Assembly: GCF_021462225.1 (NCBI RefSeq)
Contig: NC_061801.1
Location: 11,094,125-11,158,124 of the forward strand
From: Girardinichthys multiradiatus
Taxonomy: Eukaryota; Chordata; Actinopteri; Cyprinodontiformes; Goodeidae
DNA: 64,000 nucleotides
Direction of reading: 5' to 3'
Positions 1-17,000 of the stretch are shown piece after piece; positions within the stretch are counted from its first letter, which is position 1; each line of letters opens with the position of its first letter. The notes beneath the pieces are model-generated. The model saw nothing but the letters and a program-made list of their open reading frames with translations. It was not told where the DNA came from and did not search any database. Position numbers and translations under genes: made by a program.

Positions 1-335
1 CATAGTTGATGTGATGGATAGAGTTGCATACAGAGCTGGAAGAAAACCTGCTGGTCTGTAGACCGGTTGAGACTGGGGTAGAGGTTCTCCTTCCAGCAGA
101 ATAATGACGTTGGACATAAAGCTGTGTTAACATTTGAATAGGTCCAGAGGCCTGACACTTTAGATGGTGCCATTTAAATTTCTATCTAGAAAATGTGTGT
201 AGTGCATATGTTAAGAAGAACTTCTTGGCTAATTGTTTCTGCTTAAATATTTTATACCGTAAATAGTAAATATTTTTATAATGTTCAGTTTTTATTCCTG
301 ATAACTGTGATTTTTTTAAAATTAAATTAAATTAA

Positions 336-4926
<4,591 letters not shown>

Positions 4927-7060
4927 TCACTCTTAGCGTCTGAGGACACAAGGATTATATTCTGCTGGGGAAGGAGTGCACCAGATGTGCTCTGACTGTC
5001 ACATCACAAAATGTCTCTGTTAGTGAAGCCGGTCTGCCAATTTTCTTTTTTTTTTTTTTTTTTTTTTAACCAGCCCAAAGCCTCACCCACTGCCCAAATC
5101 AGCAGGTTGAAAGATGACTATACATACTTAAACCCTGATAAAGCCACTGCTAATGCACATTGCATTCCTGGGCCCGTTTTTATTGTTTGGCGTGTTCATG
5201 GCCAAATGTAAATTTAGCAATCCGTCAGGATATTTCTAGGAAATGGAGCTTAGTTCAAAGAAAACAAAAGTGTTAAGAGAATTAAATCATTGTTAAAAAG
5301 CAAATCTTTCCCTGTCTTTAGCCCCTGAAAGCCAGAGATCAAGGGCCCAATTTTATATTACTATTTAACAATCATGCAGGGAGGAAAGGCAATGAACACT
5401 TCCACAGAAAGTAACCTACAGTATTGCAACACAGCCACTGCACATACCGACAAAGAGCTGTTCCTTTCCTCTCCATCGAAGCCTGTCGATCTCATCGTTG
5501 CTCTGTCCACCCATTACTGTAGTGACACAGCAGTCCAAGTGAGTTCTCAGGGTGTGCTTAAGTTCTTCTAATGAACTGCAGAAGTTAGCAAGTTGGGAGG
5601 AAATTGGTTACAACAAAACAATTGCAAACAAATGCCAGTGCTCCTTCATGCCATGTCCTGGACCGGACCGGATGGAGAAACTCGTCTGTGGATAAAAAGT
5701 ATGTGTGTTTGTGTGTGCGTGCATGAACTGATGCTTTTACTCACAAGACAACGTTCCTGTTATCTACCCCAAAACCCAGAAAGACTATGCCATTGTATTT
5801 CTTTTCTTTTTTTTTTTTTGGGGGGGTTTGCTACAAAACTGCTAGAGAAAGGTGTTTTATTTCTTTTTCTTGGGCAACGTAAAATGCCGACATTGTATAA
5901 AGAGCTTTTGCCTTTTGTGTTTTATTTCAGGACTGAAGAAATGTTAATGTGATGCCATGAACTCATGTACTTGCAAGATCCTTCTATGTTTGGACATCAT
6001 TAAGTGGCTGTCAACCTAATTTTTTAATTAGTATAACTCAAAGCAATTGCAGGGATTACTGCCATTCTTATCTTACGTATGGGCAGACAAAGATTGCACA
6101 AAATGTTCTCACAAAATTTGAAGTACTCAATTTTTATTATTTTTTTTTTGCATTCCACTTTTTTGCGATTTTATTTGGAAGTCCGTTATATGTAAATAGC
6201 CAAACAGTCTGTTAAATTGTACTAAATCTGTATAAAAGACATGTTCAATGAGAATGCGTGCTTGCTCCTGGCTGGGAAAACTGACCCCAGGCGGCTGTTT
6301 GAACGTAGCATCTCTGTCCAGTGCTGATCCGTAAGCAGTAGAAGCAGAGCAACATTTCACTCGTCCAGCAGATCGGATGACAAGCAGCATTGCTATGTAA
6401 TGCAGAAGTCTTTAGATTCAAGAAAAAAACTTTATAATTTAAATTATTGTTTTACACCAGTGTAGTGATTGTTTTTATAGGTTAAGAAACCTACCTTCTA
6501 TAGCTCAGACTTTTGCAGCTTGTCTACAGTCATTTCAGTAGAATTGGGAAAATCCATTCTGTTGCCTTATCAAGTTAAGTTACTTTTAATTTAACCAAAA
6601 AAAATAAGAGAGTAGGCAGTGCCTATGAATGTTTTCAGCCTACGTTTTGGGAAGATAAGTTCTGTTCATACATCAGTATCATGGTTTGTGTTTTTGCTTT
6701 GTCCCATTAAAAAAAAAAGCTGATGTTTATAACCGCTCACATTTACAGTTTGTTTCTACTCCTTGGAAATGGCTTGATCAAATCAAGCAGCCATTTCTTT
6801 AGTTACAGCATGATTAGGGGTGTCCACGAATAGATTTGTCATTGCCACATTGCAAACACATTAGGTTCTCTGCTTAATCTTCAGATGGCTGAAAGGTTTT
6901 CCAGATTTAAACAGAAGCTTCATGGAACAGCAAGAACTGTTGCAAGTCTTTTTGGTTCCTTGAACTGCGTTGAGAAACTTGCCACTCCTGCTAAAGTGAC
7001 TGTTAAACTATGTCTACTATTGTGGCAGTTTACCAATTAAAGATTTGGTGCTTCATAAGT
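4927..7060 (+). other. tia1: tia1 3' untranslated region (approximate end)
   Basis: AT-rich non-coding stretch directly after the tia1 stop. It contains a long T run (about 5047-5067), TG-rich and T-rich tracts and several ATTTA-like motifs, as expected for a long vertebrate 3'UTR. Possible poly(A) signals are ATTAAA near 6707 and 7033; AATAAA near 8087 would make it longer. The true end cannot be fixed from sequence. Confidence 0.55.
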
Positions 7061-7439
7061 GTAACCTTATATGTTTATGTCCATATTTCGCAAGTGGGAA
7101 GATTCGAGATCATCTGACGACATAAAACAGTGCGTCAGGACAAATTCTGTCTGCAACGTTATCCATAGGTCAGCTGTTGGTTTAATGCAAAGAAAGTATG
7201 TATTTCACCTTAGAAAAAAAAAAAGTTGATTATTTGTGCCCTGTTAAATGAAAAACAGGATTTCTTTTCTGGGTCTACTTTGGCAACTCTGGTATTTTTG
7301 GAGTGGAGAATAATTAACTGCTCTGAAATATGATGAGGTCTAAGAACATTTCATCTGGGATTTATTTCTGAGGTCTAGTGAAAAAATGTTTCGAACCTGC
7401 AGCTTTGTTGTTTTTTGTTTTGTTTTTAACACTTTGTTA

Positions 7440-7960
7440 TACAGCAGAATAAATGGGAGATTCAATGCCTGCAAGGTGCCAAGATCCTGTAGCAGCTAAA
7501 CGAGCCCAAACCATCACACCGCCACCTCCATGCCTGAAAGCTGGTTTGAGGTGTTTGTGCTCATATGCTTGGTTTTCCCTAAACATTTCTAGTTTAGCCT
7601 GAACTGTTCAAAGGACAATGTTACAGACGTGGTGTGGCTCAGATGCAACTTTGCAAACTAGTCACGTAAGTTAACATATAATTTTTAGAGAGGAGATTTT
7701 CTCCTGGCAATCCCAGCAAACTAGCCATACTTGTCCAGTTCTCCAATGTTACTGCCTTGAATGGTAACATAACCTTCCAAATGAGGTGAATTTCCTGGCA
7801 TAGGTTTGATCCTACCTTAAATATTTTCCAATTGTGAATGATCTTTCTTCTTTTAGAATGGTGGCATTCAAATAGTTGGGAAATGTGAAGACTGATGGAC
7901 AGAAACAATTGCTTCCTTAGGGTCTTTGGTAATGTTTTGTTAACACAAATCTATATTCTC
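7440..7960. mobile_element. degenerate DNA-transposon-like remnant
   Basis: Contains phrases typical of decayed Tc1-like or MITE copies in fish, such as a CATCACACCGCCACCTCC core and a stretch reading as an eroded antisense transposase. No intact ORF or clear terminal inverted repeats were found. It lies between tia1 and the C2orf42 promoter region. The family assignment is tentative. Confidence 0.4.
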
Positions 7961-8369
7961 CAGCAAACTGCAAACACTTTTTTTTTTACTGTAGCCGATG
8001 AGTTAATCATGAGCATTAGCTTGACAGCACCAGGGTGTTGCTATCCCCTCTTCATCCTCTGGTTACTTAATTTCATCCAATTTTGTTTAATAAATGACTG
8101 TGGAATGTTGTAAATATTGGACCAGCTCACTGTAGAACACAGTGTTGGTCATTATAGTGATTTTAAAACAGATTGATAAGCAGGTGCATGAAACAAATTT
8201 GGGTAAGTAAAGATATGCTAATGCGATCAATTATAATACAAGTAAATGCACATGCTTCCGTTTTCATCTTGCAGAGGTTTCAGCATTTTTTTATTTTTTT
8301 TTTAAATGTGATGGGGGCTCATGAAAAAAGAAACTGTCTTCATTTTTTTTAAGGACATTACTCAAAATA

Positions 8370-8610
8370 AAACGCTTTAAAAGCGCTAGCGACTCGTGTA
8401 TCCGCGTCGCAACTACAGATACCATGATTCCACACAACAGAAGCCCACGCCCTCTGCCTGTTCTCCCCACGTGACATCCATCGTCCAATGGGGAGGTCCG
8501 TTACAGGCGCAATGCGGGTATCTGGATGTAAGGAGGAATGGCGACGGTCGAGACGGTTTTAGGAGGCCAGAGTGAAGCTGAATTTGACCAAACAGAGGCG
8601 GATTAGAGGT
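8370..8610 (+). promoter_or_regulatory. candidate promoter and non-coding first exon of the C2orf42 homolog
   Basis: Locally CpG-containing, GC-richer island in AT-rich surroundings. It has a CACGTGAC E-box near 8469 and an inverted-CCAAT region (GTCCAATGG near 8483), with no TATA box. A 22-codon upstream ORF starts at 8538 and stops at 8604-8606. A possible donor AG|GTAGTT follows at 8608/8609. The acceptor TTTTCAAG|GC near 13964 would splice it to the coding exon. Promoter role and linkage are inference; transcript data would decide. Confidence 0.5.
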
Positions 8611-9424
8611 AGTTTGAACATATGTTTTTAAAATATTCAGAGACATATGTGAGATGGGCTGTATGGTTACAAAATGGTTTGCGTAGCAATCATACACATG
8701 CTTGTTGCATTCAAAGCACCTAGGAACATTTGAACTGATGTAAGATTAATGAGGTAGTGTCCTTATATTCCAAGTTTAGTATTAAAGATAATAAGCAGTG
8801 ATGTATGTTTTTCAATTTACACAAAGTGCCAGTAAAAACGCTGCCAGATAATGAAGTATGCATTATCATTGAAGGATTTTTTATGACGCAAAGTTTTTAA
8901 AAAGCACAGTTTAGAATAAAACTTTTCATTGTGCTGTGTGTGCATTTGGATTGATGACTTCACAAGAGGTACTAGAATCGAGTTGATCAGCTTGAATTAT
9001 TAGATGGCAAAGGAGGGATTTTTGCAAGAGTTTTAATGCAGATTCTGAAGCGCTTTAGTTCCAAGAGGTTCAACTTATGTTTTTCATCAATGACTCCACC
9101 AAGATGGGGACACGGAAGCAAACTGTAAGGATGACAGTACTCTTAGACATCTTACTGCCAGTAGATGCTGTACAATCAACCCCAAAACTTTTTTTTTATT
9201 TGCTGTTCCAGGTTTCTTTTTCCGGTGATAACATAAAGTAAACTTACCCAGAATATCAATACTTGTCTATGCTTTTATTGCTGCTAGCAACATAGGCTTA
9301 TTGTTGAAGTTCTGGAGTATTTGATTTACCTGAAGACATTTTTCCTTAAATAACTAAATAGTCAGTTGGTTAATGTTTTCAAGTACCTAGAATCTACAAA
9401 CTGACTGATTTGATAAGATGTTCT

Positions 9425-10836
9425 CTGGTCCAGATTGATTTATCTGGGACCGGGTTGCGGGGGTAGCAGACTCAGCAGAGACGCCCAGACGTCCCTCTCC
9501 ACAGACACCTCCTCCAGCTCCTCCGGGGGGGAGCCCAAGGTGTTCCCAGGCCAGCTGAGAGACATAGTCCCTCCAGCGTGTCCTGGGTCGTCCCCTGGGC
9601 CTCCTCCCGATGGAACGTGCCTGGAACACCTCCCAAGGAAGGCGTCCAGGAGGCATCCGGTATAGATGCCCGAGCCACCTCAACTGGCTCCTCTCGATGT
9701 GGAGGAGCAGCGGCTCTACTCCGAGCCCCTCCCGGATGGCCGAGCTCCTCACCCTATCTCTAAGGGAGTGCCCGGCCACCCTACAGAGGAAGCTCATTTC
9801 AGCCGCTTGTACCTGGGATCTTGTTCTTTCGGTCATGACCCAAAGTTCATGGCCATAGCTGAGGGTAGGAACGTAGACCGACCGGTAAATCGAGAGCTTT
9901 GCTTTTCGGCTCAGCTCTCTCTTCACCACAACGGACCGGCACAGCGCCCCCATTACTGCAGCAGCCGCACCGATCCGTCTGTCGATCTCCCGCTCCATTC
10001 TTCCCTCACTCGTGAACAAGACCCCGAGATACTTGAACTCCTCCACTTGAGGCAGGAACTCCCCTCCACCTGAAGAGGACAAGCCACCCTTTTCCAGTCG
10101 AGTACCATGGCCTCGGACTTGGAGGAGCTGATCTTCATCCCAGCCGCTTCACACTCGGCTGCGAACCGCCCCAGTGCATGCTGTAGGTCTTGGCTAGAGG
10201 GGGCCAGCAGGACCACGTCATCTGCAAAAAGAAGAGACGAAATCCTCTGGTCCCCAAACCAGACCCCCTCCGGCCCTTGGCTGCGTCTAGAAATCCTGTC
10301 CATAAAAGTTATGAACAGAACCAGTGACAAAGGGCAGCCCTGCCGGAGTCCAACATGCACTGGGAACAGGTCCGACTTAGTGCCGGCAATGCGGACCAAA
10401 CTCCTGCTCCGCTCGTACAGAGACCGGATGGCCCCCGATTCCATACTCCTGGAGCACCCCCGCACAGGGCGCCATGCGGGACACAGTCGAATGCCTTCTC
10501 CAGGTGAACAAAACACATGTGGACCGGTTGGGCAAACTCCCATGAACCCTCGAGTACCCTGTAGAGGGTATAGAGCTGGTCCAGTGTTCCACGGCCGGGA
10601 CGAAAACCACACTGCTCCTCCTGAAGCCGAGGTTCGACTATCGGTCGGACTCTCCTCTCCAATACCCTGGCGTAGGCCTTACCAGGGAGGCTGAGGAGTG
10701 TGATCCCCCTGTAGTTGGAACACACTCTCTGGTCACCCTTCTTATGTAGGGGACCACCACCCCAGTCTGCCAATCCAGAGGCACTGTCCCCGTCCGCCAC
10801 AAAATGTTGAAGAGGCGAGTCAACCATAAATGTCAT
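9425..10836 (-). pseudogene. 5'-truncated non-LTR retrotransposon (LINE) reverse transcriptase, frameshifted
   Basis: Minus-strand reading frames 10309-10836, 9953-10612 and 9387-10082 together cover a LINE reverse transcriptase broken by frameshifts. Recognisable blocks in order are VCSNYRGITLLSLPGK (fingers), EEQCGFRPGRGTLDQL, LRQGCPLS, LLFADDVVLLA (catalytic FADD) and FKYLGVLFTSEG. The thumb and C-terminal part follows, with LRWLGHLYRMPPGRLP and RPRGRPRTRWRDY. This is the abundant fish Rex/RTE-type RT; the exact clade is not resolved. The endonuclease part is missing, so the copy is 5'-truncated and dead. Base composition is GC-rich compared with its surroundings. It would lie in intron 1 of the C2orf42 homolog if the upstream exon is real. 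Confidence 0.9.
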
Positions 10837-10849
10837 TTATAAAACAAAA

Positions 10850-13800
10850 TAAATTTGGTGAGACTTTCATCAAAGATTGTTGAGCGAAAAAGAAAGTAAT
10901 ATCTAAAAAAAAAGATATAAAAAAAAAAAAAACATTGCGTGCCTAAATTATGCCAGAATTTTACATTTTGCCCTGCACACGTGGCCTTGGCACTATTTGA
11001 AAGTACTTTTAATGCTCCTTCACATGAAATAGTTTAGGTTTTGCTAACGTTCCTTAATGTTTTGGTAAGAATCCGTTTATATTCATGTTTCAAGTTTTCA
11101 ATCTTATTGGTTTCCGTGGCTATCCACCACGAGTCCAATCCTACTAGCCTGTTTCTCCTTGATCAGCAGTTAAAATCCTGCAAAAATCATTAAATGAAGA
11201 TAAAGAACAACCACCATTTTTGTCAGTAAATGCATCAGCTAACATCTTGTATTTTGATGCCCTTTTTTCAAGGATATGAAAATAAGAAAAAGGTTATGGA
11301 TGGATATGCTTTGATGCGTAAACTTTTTATGTAATTTATTTTCTGTTCTGTTCAAAACTACTATCTATATTAAATAACACGCAGAAAACCTTTCTCTTTA
11401 GGGTGTTTTAGTCCTTAGAAAAAAATCAGAATCCGCCAAAATTGGAATTGGGTGGTTAGGACTCGAAAAAAACAAAAGTTAGTATTAGCCAAGAAAATCC
11501 TGATCAGTGTATGTTTTGATTGGACTCTGATTGGTCTGCATGATATTAGCAGAACATACAGTTTTGGTAATATTGTCAAGACGATATAGGTTGCGATGAA
11601 TTCACGTTTTCCGCGGTCCTCACTTCCTTTTCTATCTTCACCATAGTACTAACCCTCTACAGCAGATCTGTATCGGGTTTGGGCATCATGAGCTGCATAT
11701 GTCCATCTGGCCAGGAAGGATTTTTTGCATGCAGAGCAGAAATGCATTGGAGCAGCGGATTGAGAGGTGTACACACCCAAGATGAGATCAAAAAATTATA
11801 TCATGATAAATAATTTTTCATCTTTAATGTGAAATATTTGGTTCAACTGAACTAAAAGAAATAAATTAATCTGTTAGATGAAGAAACTGCCATTAAAAAA
11901 GCTGCAATATTGGAGAGAATCTGATTAACTGTAAATAAACTTTAGCTGTCCTAGTAAGATGTTCCTAACACTTGCGCATTTCTACCCTGTACCTAAAGCC
12001 ATAAATTGCAGGGAGGTTCTAAAGGATCTTTCTTCATCAGTCAGGCAACTAATCCACACAGACCACTAATAACATGAATTGCCATATTTGCTAATTGCTA
12101 AATTTAATGATTCCTGGAATTTCGCAAATATTTGGGTGCAATCTGGGATGTCTAAAGATTCAGTTACCACAAGTACAATCGATAAAGATAAAATCATGAG
12201 ATTCGGCTTAAGTCACATGAATATTGTAAAGAATTCATTACGATTTACAAGAATCTATTAAGAATACTGCACGGACGTCAGGAATCAGTTAACAATATGC
12301 TGAATGGATCTAAGAATTGGGTACGATTAAATTTGAAGTCATTACTATTCTTGACAATTCGTGGGATTTTCCATCAAGATATAATAATTGATGAGGGACT
12401 AGTTAGGAGGGAATGACTTGATAATTAGAGGTTTAAATGTTTTAAGTGAAGTGATCGTTTTTGCCATTAAAGTGTAGAAATTTAAATGTTTGTTTATGGA
12501 CAAAAAATGTAATAAGGAACTAAATCTAAAAAATGTAATTTTACTTTGTTTTATATTTCTTATGAAACGTATATTTTTTATTATTTTGGTTATTTGTTTT
12601 GGTTTTTACATTTTTTATTAATTATTTTCCTTCTTTTCCATCTTTTTCTAAGGGCAGAAGAGAGATGTGGGCAGGGGGTAAAATGGCCCTGAGTGGTAAA
12701 GACAATGCTTCACGAAGTCCTGATTGAGTTAGGAACACATAGGAGTGCTTAAGAATCAATTAGGAATTGGTTACGATATGAATACAAAATGAATGACCTA
12801 CAGATTTATTAAGAATTAACAGATTTTTTGGGATTCTGGAGTTCGGCACCAACATTTTGAACAACTCAAAACTTTTGCCACAAATTCCAGACTACTTAAG
12901 AATTGGAAGACCTGACTAAGAATAAAATACGAATTAGTTACAAATACAGGAACTTATTAAGATTCAACTAACTGTAACTGTCGTTAAACCCCTGTTCTGG
13001 GGAACCATTGGATGGAGAGTCTGTTCAAATAATTGTAGTATTCTGTCTCTCTTTTATATATGGATCGCTTTGTGACTGCATTAAAGTTTCTTATGAAACT
13101 TAAACATTCGGTCACAATTTCAAAAGGTAACTTTGGCACAAAAAAACAGCACTGAGCATCCCCAAAGGTACCCAGAATCATTCTTGGGGGTTACTTCAGG
13201 AGGAACAAATAGTTTTCAAGATGGATGAAATCACAGTTCTAAATATCACTTGATTTTAACCCCAAAACTTCAGGATGAAGAGGGATTTTATTTTTGAGCA
13301 TAAAATTAGTCAATGTCAAATCAGAAAGGTGCTTCAACAAAGTATTAGTTTAATGAAGCTTCTTAAGTGTTTTAAATCTAACAGATTTATTTCGTTTCAG
13401 TTGAATCATATGGGCTATATGACATCTTAAATGGAGGAAAAATGGAAATAATTTAACAAAGCCTCAAATTTTCATGTCACAAAACAAGAGGAAAATTAAC
13501 AGGAGTGTGTAGGGGTTTATATCCACTGTAATAGCCTACCAAATGTTACATTCCAGCCGTCCGTTGCAGCTGCAGTATCAACACATTGGGATCGTGATGG
13601 TAGTTGAGAGTGGAAGTGTTACAGAATACAAGTAGTACAAGGAATTTGATATAAAAAAAAACATGCAAATGCAGAAAGCAAAACAAGAAAAAAGCAAAAT
13701 CATTCACCTTATACCTTTTGTGATGTCATCAGAACCCTGTGTGTGTAGAGTCTTGTTTTGGGGAGAATAGATTTAATCTACATTCAGATTTAAAACAAAA

Positions 13801-13960
13801 TAGTAAGCGAAAATGTACATGGGACATTTTGTTTCCTAGGTGACAAACTAGCTATGGTAAGTTTGATTTTATAAAAATGTTTGGCTTGTAGCTTTAAAGT
13901 GCAACAGACTATAAGACATTTTCCTATTATCACGACATTAAAACTTTCTTTTTCATTTTC
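10850..13960. other. gene-free AT-rich stretch with degenerate short repeats
   Basis: No convincing coding exon is visible on either strand. Between about 12060 and 12990 the sequence recurs to variants of AAGAATnnnTTACGA, suggesting a decayed tandem repeat array interrupted near 12420-12720. The remainder shows no recognised element. Confidence 0.5.
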
Positions 13961-14012
13961 AAGGCTTCAATCACTTAATGCCCAGCTGAAGGTTTTATTA
14001 TAAAACCTCAAA

Positions 14013-17000
14013 ATGGCCAGTGATGCGACCGTGCCCTCTTCATCAGGCACCATCTCGTCCTCCTCCCCTCAGGCTCCCACCAGCAAGTCCACCTTAGCTG
14101 TAAAGCAGCGAGAAAGCAGGAAGTCTTCAGCCACAACTCCTGCCTTTCTCTCCAACCTGGGGAGGGCAACCCTGCGCGGTATTCGCAAGTGCCCTCAGTG
14201 TGGGGTGTACAACGGCACCCGTGGGCTCAGCTGCAAGAACATAACCTGCGGCGTGACCCTCAGAGATGCGTCTGCAGGTTGTAAAAGCAGCAAGAAAGGC
14301 GCGGTGGAGGTGGTGAGGGTCATAACTGACAGTGAGGAGGAGAGTTGTGGAAAGGAACAGGAAGCAGGAGGAGGTGCACAGGTGTTTTCCGTGTGCCACA
14401 GAGGAAGAGGAACCACACAGTGGGGCTTTGTCGAGCTGGTTCCCACAGATACGGCCATAGCAACCGGGGATGGAGCCACCCTGCTAACCCGCATCAACCT
14501 CGGCCGCTGCTTCTTATCCTCTTGCAGGCAGGGTGAGAGGTCAAGCAAGCGTGAATCAGGTTCAGCATCGACGGAGCAGTCCTCCGACAGCCTCTGCATC
14601 CACATCAAACAGGCCATAGACTGCCGGAGCCGTGCCACGCCTCTCACCTTAAAGAGCTCTGTCCTGGAGGCTTTGCAGGCTTCCATCCAAGCCAGAGAGG
14701 AGCTTTGGAGGCTGGCCACAGAGTCCCCCGGGCCTCTGGTGCAGCGGGTTTCTAAACAAACCCTGGTGGTGAAGTGCCACACAGACTCGCAGCATCCTCT
14801 GGGCCTGCTTCATCTAACTGTGGCTCAGGTGGACACACAGAAGAGGGACAGGAGTGTCTTTCATTGCACCTGCCAGGTCAGCACAGGAAGAAGCAAACCT
14901 GGTGTGAACGGAGCAGGCGGGTCAGTCAGCTCTCTCCCTTCTCTGAGCCCAACCACTTCCCAGCCCTGCCTGCACTTCTATGCCTGCGTGTGTGCCTTCT
15001 CAAGCAACGAAAAGCTGGCTGCAGAGTTTGCAGCTTTCATCAACTACACCTCAAGCTGTACAGTATCTACAGTGCTGCCAACACTGATTTACACTTGCAA
15101 AAAGCCTTAGAAAAAAAGCATCTTTTTTCACAGCAGCATAATCTCACACTGAGAATCTTATCTAACTTTTAATTTGGGCATATTTATTTAGTGGGGGAGG
15201 AAATGTTGAGAAATACCTTTACAAACAGAATATAAGTGTCAGAAATGGACAAGCTGTTATAATGAGTTCTAAATCGGAAATTGTTTCATGATTTATAGAA
15301 CATACAGATAATAAAACCCAACTAGAGGATTTTCTGTCCTGTATTATTTATAGCCCAAGGAAACAGGAAGTTATTGATTATTAATTAAAATCTCTTACAC
15401 ACTTGGACTTACTTAAAAAGTATAAAAATGACAATATTTTTTAAAATGCTTATTTATATTTGTTTTAAGAAGTTGGTTGCCAATCTGTGTACCACCTGTA
15501 ATTTTATAAACACGTATTTTATAACTTGGGTTTTTTTCCTTCACTGAATAAACAGATTAAAACTACTTTTTTCTCATTTTCAGTGTGAGGTTAGGTTACT
15601 GCAATAAGAAATAGCTTTGGTTTGAAGCCTTCTTTGCAAATCTTTGCCACATACAGTCAACATTGGACTCTCCCAAAGATTTAAAGAACCTAGAGATAAA
15701 AGTTTGATGATATTCAGCTAATTTTATCTTGTGTTTTTTCTCCTCAGGTGTGCAGCAGACCGGAAAACCACTGCAGCAGGTCGAACCCAACAACTCCCAC
15801 CATAAAGTGAAGAAGCAGCGTTTGGATGAACCTGCCTCTGGTGGTATTTCATAACACTTTCTGAAACATTTCTCATTTAGCATTTATGCTTTATGTTGCT
15901 CTGAACCTTCCACTGTCCTGCCTTCTCTTTCTGTATTTTTCTGTTTCCCATGCTGTTATTTTTTTGACCTCCATGACACTGTGGTGCTACTCTCAGTGGC
16001 CTCTCCCTCTGCGGCGGGGAAAGGAGGAGCGCTGGTCTCCGGCCTGAGGAAGGCCGATCAGAGGAAAGCTGCAGGTGCTGCCTGTCTCACCTCTGATCCT
16101 TTTCATTTTTTTGCTGCCTGCCCTTGTCTCAGACATCTGTCTTAATTTTTTACTATTCGTCAATTTAATTCTCTCCACTAATCCTGATGAGCCACTAATA
16201 AGACTGTGTGTCACATTTGACATTCAGTTAGAAGCTGATTTTAGTGGTAACTGAGGTGCTGATTCTTCTGATCTGTGTTTTTTCTCCTCAGGCAGTGCTC
16301 AGGTTGTGGATGAGCGCACAGTGACCATGGGCTTCCAGCCGTGGCTAGCCAGTGTGACTGAGAGGATCCATCAGACAATGCACTACCAGTTTGATGGTAA
16401 CATTAGCAATAAAGTCATTTTATACCTAGCAATGCATCGATTGTTGCTGCATTACTGGGAATTTTCAAGGGCTGTGTATCCATACATTTTATTAGGTTTG
16501 ATTACTTTACAACCACACTTTAATGTATTTATTAGAAATTATGTGATAGACCAACACAATGTTGTGCATAATTGTGAAGTAGAAGGAAAATTTTATTTAT
16601 TTATATATGTTTTTTAAATTATTAGTCTGAAAAGTGTGGCCTGTATTATGTCTTTTTAAGGGTACATATTTACCAGTTTTTGCACATCTACAGACTGAAT
16701 CTTTGGCCTATTCTTCTGTGCAAAACAGCTCAAGCTCAGCCAGATTGGATGAAGAGAGTCTATAAACTCAAAGTTTAATTCATATCTGGATTTTAATTGA
16801 CCATTCTAACGCAGTAATATTCTTGGATTTTAACCCATTCCATTGTAGCTCCGGCTGGATAGTTTGGCTCATTGTTCTGCTTAAAGGTGGAGCCTCCTCT
16901 TGAGTCTTTTGCAGCTTCTTCCAGGATTTTCTTCTGTTTAGCTCCATCCATCTTCTCATCATCTCTGACCAGCTTTCCAGTAGCTGCTTGAAAAAGGATT

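Noticed and set aside
9435..10694. Long + strand open frames (76-195 codons)
   Set aside because: They are antisense to the LINE reverse transcriptase, whose motifs are all on the minus strand.
14127..14782. Minus-strand frames over the first C2orf42 exon
   Set aside because: Shadow frames of the real coding exon; no splice support or family resemblance.
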